Assembly (NCBI GenBank): GCA_021790055.1
Contig: JAJYIL010000134.1
Coordinates: 1 to 7,710 of the forward strand
Reading direction: 5' to 3'
DNA: 7,710 nucleotides
Source of the DNA: Bacteroidota bacterium
Lineage (GTDB): Bacteria > Bacteroidota > Ignavibacteria > Ignavibacteriales > Ignavibacteriaceae
Below, one piece after another: positions 5,979 to 7,710 of this stretch. Numbering within the stretch: the first letter of the stretch is position 1; each line of letters starts with the position of its first letter. Position numbers and translations under genes: made by a program. A model generated the notes under the pieces. It was given only the letters and a program-made list of their open reading frames with translations. It was not told the origin of the DNA and ran no database searches.

Positions 5979-6342
5979 TTTTTCTTTTCCAAAATTGAAA
6001 TGAAAAATATTTAGTAAAATTTTAATTTACAAATCTGTATTTCTCTGAGTTACTCCGCCTATGTTACACGGAGTTTTTCACAAAATACAATGTTCAATAC
6101 TCACTCCTTTGCTCTCTACTATAAACCTCTCTCACTATTTGTGGTAGCGATATACCGACTCACCCCATTCACCTAGTATGTTGTTCGTAGTTCTTAGTCC
6201 GTTGTAACTTTGTTACCTTGTTTCCTTGTTCCTTTACATCTGTTCTTAGTTATTCGTCAATCTACATTCTACATTCCAGAATTCGTTATTCATCATTTCA
6301 ATCAATATAAATCAGTATACACATCAAGGCAAATTTAAATAA
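5979..6342. other. Spacer with word repeats
   Basis: No gene is seen. The first 50 bases must carry the promoter of the vapBC-type operon (minus strand). A CTCTGAGTTACTCCG...TTACACGGAG stretch lies at 6042-6071, and word repeats occupy about 6151-6285. The rest is AT-rich without clear structure. Confidence 0.55.
6168..6262. repeat. Word-repeat block related to 4441-4625 and 2751-2842
   Basis: Positions 6168-6205 match 4553-4590 with four substitutions, 6193-6213 equals 4497-4517, and 6242-6262 equals 2822-2842. The block therefore combines pieces found in two other spacers, linked by TTACCTTGTTTCCTTGTTCC words. Confidence 0.7.
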
Positions 6343-6477
6343 TTATGGGAAAAATTTATAAATATCTTTACGTTGTAGTATCCTGGTAACGATTACAGTC
6401 CCTTTAATTATTTCAATCCCAATCCTGTAATTTCCAATTCTAATTCTATTTTGCGATATTGGCAATTCTGCTTTCAT
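6343..6477 (-). pseudogene. Truncated RelE/ParE-type toxin, C-terminal half only
   Basis: A 44-codon frame beginning at an ATG inside the antitoxin gene encodes, from about residue 10, a clear RelE/ParE C-terminus: RIRIGNYRIGIEI, a VIVTRI strand, and QRKDIY, equivalent to the family's 'HRKDVY' ending. Intact toxins are about 85-95 residues. The first half, with the N-terminal strand, the two helices and the 'KKL' segment, is missing, so it should not be toxic. It overlaps the antitoxin by 32 bp, far more than normal for relBE pairs. This points to an internal deletion that joined the end of the antitoxin gene to the middle of the toxin gene. The histidine of the terminal motif is glutamine here. 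Confidence 0.75.
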
Positions 6478-6643
6478 TTACAAATTTATTTTTCCTCCCC
6501 GCTTTAATTGCATTTGCCAATCCTATATCTTCAATTGATTCAATCACGATTTTATGGAATATATCCCTTCGATCTTTCATCATTTCAATCAGGGTATCTT
6601 TTAATAGAGCCCTCATTTTGTTTTCATCTACAATCAATTCCAT
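6446..6643 (-). CDS. RelB-like antitoxin (orphaned)
   Basis: This 65-residue protein has a helical N-terminal part (MRALLKDTLIEMMKDRRDIFHKIVIESIEDIGLANAIKAGR region, residues about 10-50). The 'IEDIGLANAIKAGR' segment is characteristic of small antitoxins paired with RelE/ParE toxins. Its cognate toxin survives only as the C-terminal half (6343-6477), into which its last codons run. The final residues (SRIANIAK) may therefore derive from a deletion junction rather than the original antitoxin tail. The ATG has a good ribosome site at 6651-6656. It could still bind DNA or counter a related toxin elsewhere. Plus-strand frames over the same DNA are shadows. Confidence 0.75.
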   Translation of the reverse strand: MELIVDENKMRALLKDTLIEMMKDRRDIFHKIVIESIEDIGLANAIKAGRKNKFVNESRIANIAK

Positions 6644-6650
6644 TGATAAA

Positions 6651-6656
6651 TCCTTT
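6651..6656 (-). promoter_or_regulatory. Ribosome binding site for the RelB-like gene
   Basis: AAAGGA on the minus strand sits seven bases before the ATG (6641-6643), which supports translation from that start. Confidence 0.65.
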
Positions 6657-6868
6657 TCTAATTTACACCATAAATATAGTGCTTATTATTTTTGTAATCG
6701 ACTCAATTACTTCTCTAATACTACAAAATAATATAAAATTCAAAATACTGAAAACGCTGCGTAATCGTTTAATGGATTATCTTTCACCGGACGTTTCGTA
6801 AATTTTTAACTGCCGAAGTCCCTAACGCAGCCGGCAACCAACAGGCTTGCCTACCGCAGCAAGGCTAA

Positions 6869-6882
6869 TTCGCCGCGGCGAA
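6869..6882. repeat. Perfect 14-bp GC palindrome
   Basis: TTCGCCGCGGCGAA is self-complementary. It lies in a GC-rich island within AT-rich spacer DNA, with an imperfect GGCTTGC/GCAAGGC pair just before it (about 6844-6865). The island may be a fragment of a dispersed palindromic element. Confidence 0.55.
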
Positions 6883-6923
6883 CTGTGCAATGGTTTTGTT
6901 AATTATAAATTGTTAATTTAAAC

Positions 6924-6969
6924 AACGAATGACTGATGACCATTGACTAATGACAGATGACTAATGACT
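6924..6969. repeat. AATGAC word array
   Basis: Degenerate tandem words of about 7-10 bp (AACGAATGACTGATGACCA, then TTGACTAATGACAGATGAC) recur here. The same family occurs at 1531-1545 and 2863-2932. Unit length and sequence vary, so it is not a simple microsatellite. Confidence 0.65.
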
Positions 6970-7115
6970 TCCTCAAGCCCCAATAACCGTTTTCGTCATC
7001 GTCAATCCAAATCCGTGTTAATTTGTGTAATCAGTGTCTGTAATTGTTTTCTGCCTTTTTCATTCCTCAATCGACAATCGCAAATCGTCTATCCAAACCT
7101 TCCTCGTTCCTTCCA

Positions 7116-7710
7116 TTAAGCCTCTGCGAGGGAATTTTCATTTCCATATAAAATATCTTCTGCTGCCTGCAAAATTTCTTTTTTAAAAGCCTCCGTATCC
7201 GGCGCTTCTATCCACTTAATCAGCTCAAGATATTTTAGAGGAAATGAGCTTAGGATTTCGTAAACGGCAACCGGGTCTACGCCTGCTTCCTTGCTTTTTG
7301 CTTCACTAATTATTTCTTTAAAATTACATTTAAAATTTCTGCAGATAATCCATATATCGGCAATATCTTTTGCTTCGTACCTGAATAGCGCCGCAAGCTT
7401 GTTTGATAAAATATTTCTTAGACTATCTACTTTTCCAAGTTTTTCAACTTCTATCAAATCTCCGTAATGCATCGCAACATCATTAACAAGGTCTATTTTA
7501 AGCTCTGTTTCTTCTTTAATCAAAAAGATTTGAGCAAAGTTCTCACTCCTTCTTATTTTTTGCTGATTGATTTCAAATAAGCCGGACTGCTGTTTTTCCA
7601 GCAGAGTTTTATATAATGTTTCCGTGTATTTGCCGAAGTTATTGTCATTATTAACAAATAAATCGAGATCATCCGAATACCGGTGTTCAAAATAACCGCG
7701 GCTAAGCGCG
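7116..7710 (-). CDS. AbiEii-type nucleotidyltransferase toxin, 5' end outside window
   Basis: The frame is open from the window edge (first complete codon at 7707-7709) to a TAA at 7116-7118, giving 197 visible residues without the N-terminus. The start of the visible part, ALSRGYFEHRYSDDLDLFVN, is the nucleotidyltransferase signature of the AbiEii/DUF1814 family with its DDLD metal-binding aspartates. Further on, KVDSLRNILSNKLAALF and EAKDIADIWII are the conserved helical KD motif. AbiEii-type toxins transfer nucleotides, for instance to tRNA, and act in phage abortive infection with an AbiEi antitoxin. That partner is usually encoded just upstream, here outside the window. A TTG at 7521-7523 is in frame, but the nucleotidyltransferase motif lies upstream of it, so it is not the start. 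About 25-40 residues are probably missing. Confidence 0.87.
   Translation of the reverse strand, partial: ALSRGYFEHRYSDDLDLFVNNDNNFGKYTETLYKTLLEKQQSGLFEINQQKIRRSENFAQIFLIKEETELKIDLVNDVAMHYGDLIEVEKLGKVDSLRNILSNKLAALFRYEAKDIADIWIICRNFKCNFKEIISEAKSKEAGVDPVAVYEILSSFPLKYLELIKWIEAPDTEAFKKEILQAAEDILYGNENSLAEA

Larger units (their letters stand above)
6657..7115. other. Spacer with a GC-rich island and word repeats
   Basis: No gene is found. An AT-rich part (6657-6800) is the likely promoter region of the RelB-like gene. A GC-rich island at about 6811-6895 (CCTAACGCAGCCGGC, GGCTTGCCTACCGCAGC and the palindrome at 6869-6882) stands out from its surroundings. AATGACTAATGAC words fill 6924-6969. A 'CCGTGTTAATTTGTGTAATCAGTGTC' word and CAATCGACAATCGCAAATC words precede the AbiEii gene end. 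Confidence 0.55.

Noticed and set aside
6459..6801. Two overlapping plus-strand open frames
   Set aside because: Both are antisense to the RelB-like antitoxin and its promoter region, AT-rich, with no motifs.
6820..6920. Possible integron attC site (CCTAACGCAGCC...)
   Set aside because: There is no matching GTTRRRY core at the far end that would pair with the first core, and no integrase is present.

Overview
This is a gene-poor, AT-rich bacterial window. The recognisable genes cover well under half of it, and long stretches of repetitive non-coding DNA lie between them. I cannot fix the taxon from the sequence. Three things would fit a Bacteroidota/Chlorobiota/Ignavibacteriota-like genome: a possible distant relative of the DUF6266 family, mixed Shine-Dalgarno use, and intergenic filler made of degenerate short 'words'. 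This is inference only; no rRNA, tRNA or taxonomic marker is present.

Layout. Positions 1-494 are non-coding, with a palindromic repeat and a short tandem array. One plus-strand gene (495-1181) encodes a 228-residue uncharacterised protein and is closed by a GC-rich hairpin. All remaining genes lie on the minus strand and almost all belong to toxin-antitoxin families. They are a MntA/HepT pair (2245-2526 and 1796-2248), a DUF4258 protein with a YgiT-type zinc-finger partner (3318-3635 and 3085-3321), and a solitary HigA-type antitoxin (4731-5081). Next come a PIN-domain VapC toxin with a 56-residue antitoxin (5450-5821 and 5808-5978) and a RelB-like antitoxin fused onto the wreck of a RelE/ParE toxin (6446-6643 and 6343-6477). 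Last is an AbiEii-type nucleotidyltransferase toxin (7116-7710) cut by the window edge.

How they work together. The intact pairs are compact operons: two have 4-bp ATGA stop/start overlaps and one has a 14-bp overlap. Each is an independent cassette separated from the next by 0.35-1.1 kb of repeats. The window looks like a toxin-antitoxin (possibly defence) island that is gaining and decaying modules: some pairs are intact, one lacks its toxin and one toxin has lost its N-terminal half. No transposase, integrase, CRISPR array or convincing integron attC site was seen.

The spacers contain at least five families of degenerate words (such as TTCGTAGTTCTTAGT, CACCTTGTTACTTTG and AATGACCAATGAC) and several hairpin repeats. 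Near-identical 21-38 bp copies recur in different spacers, so the spacers share a common origin or exchange sequence.
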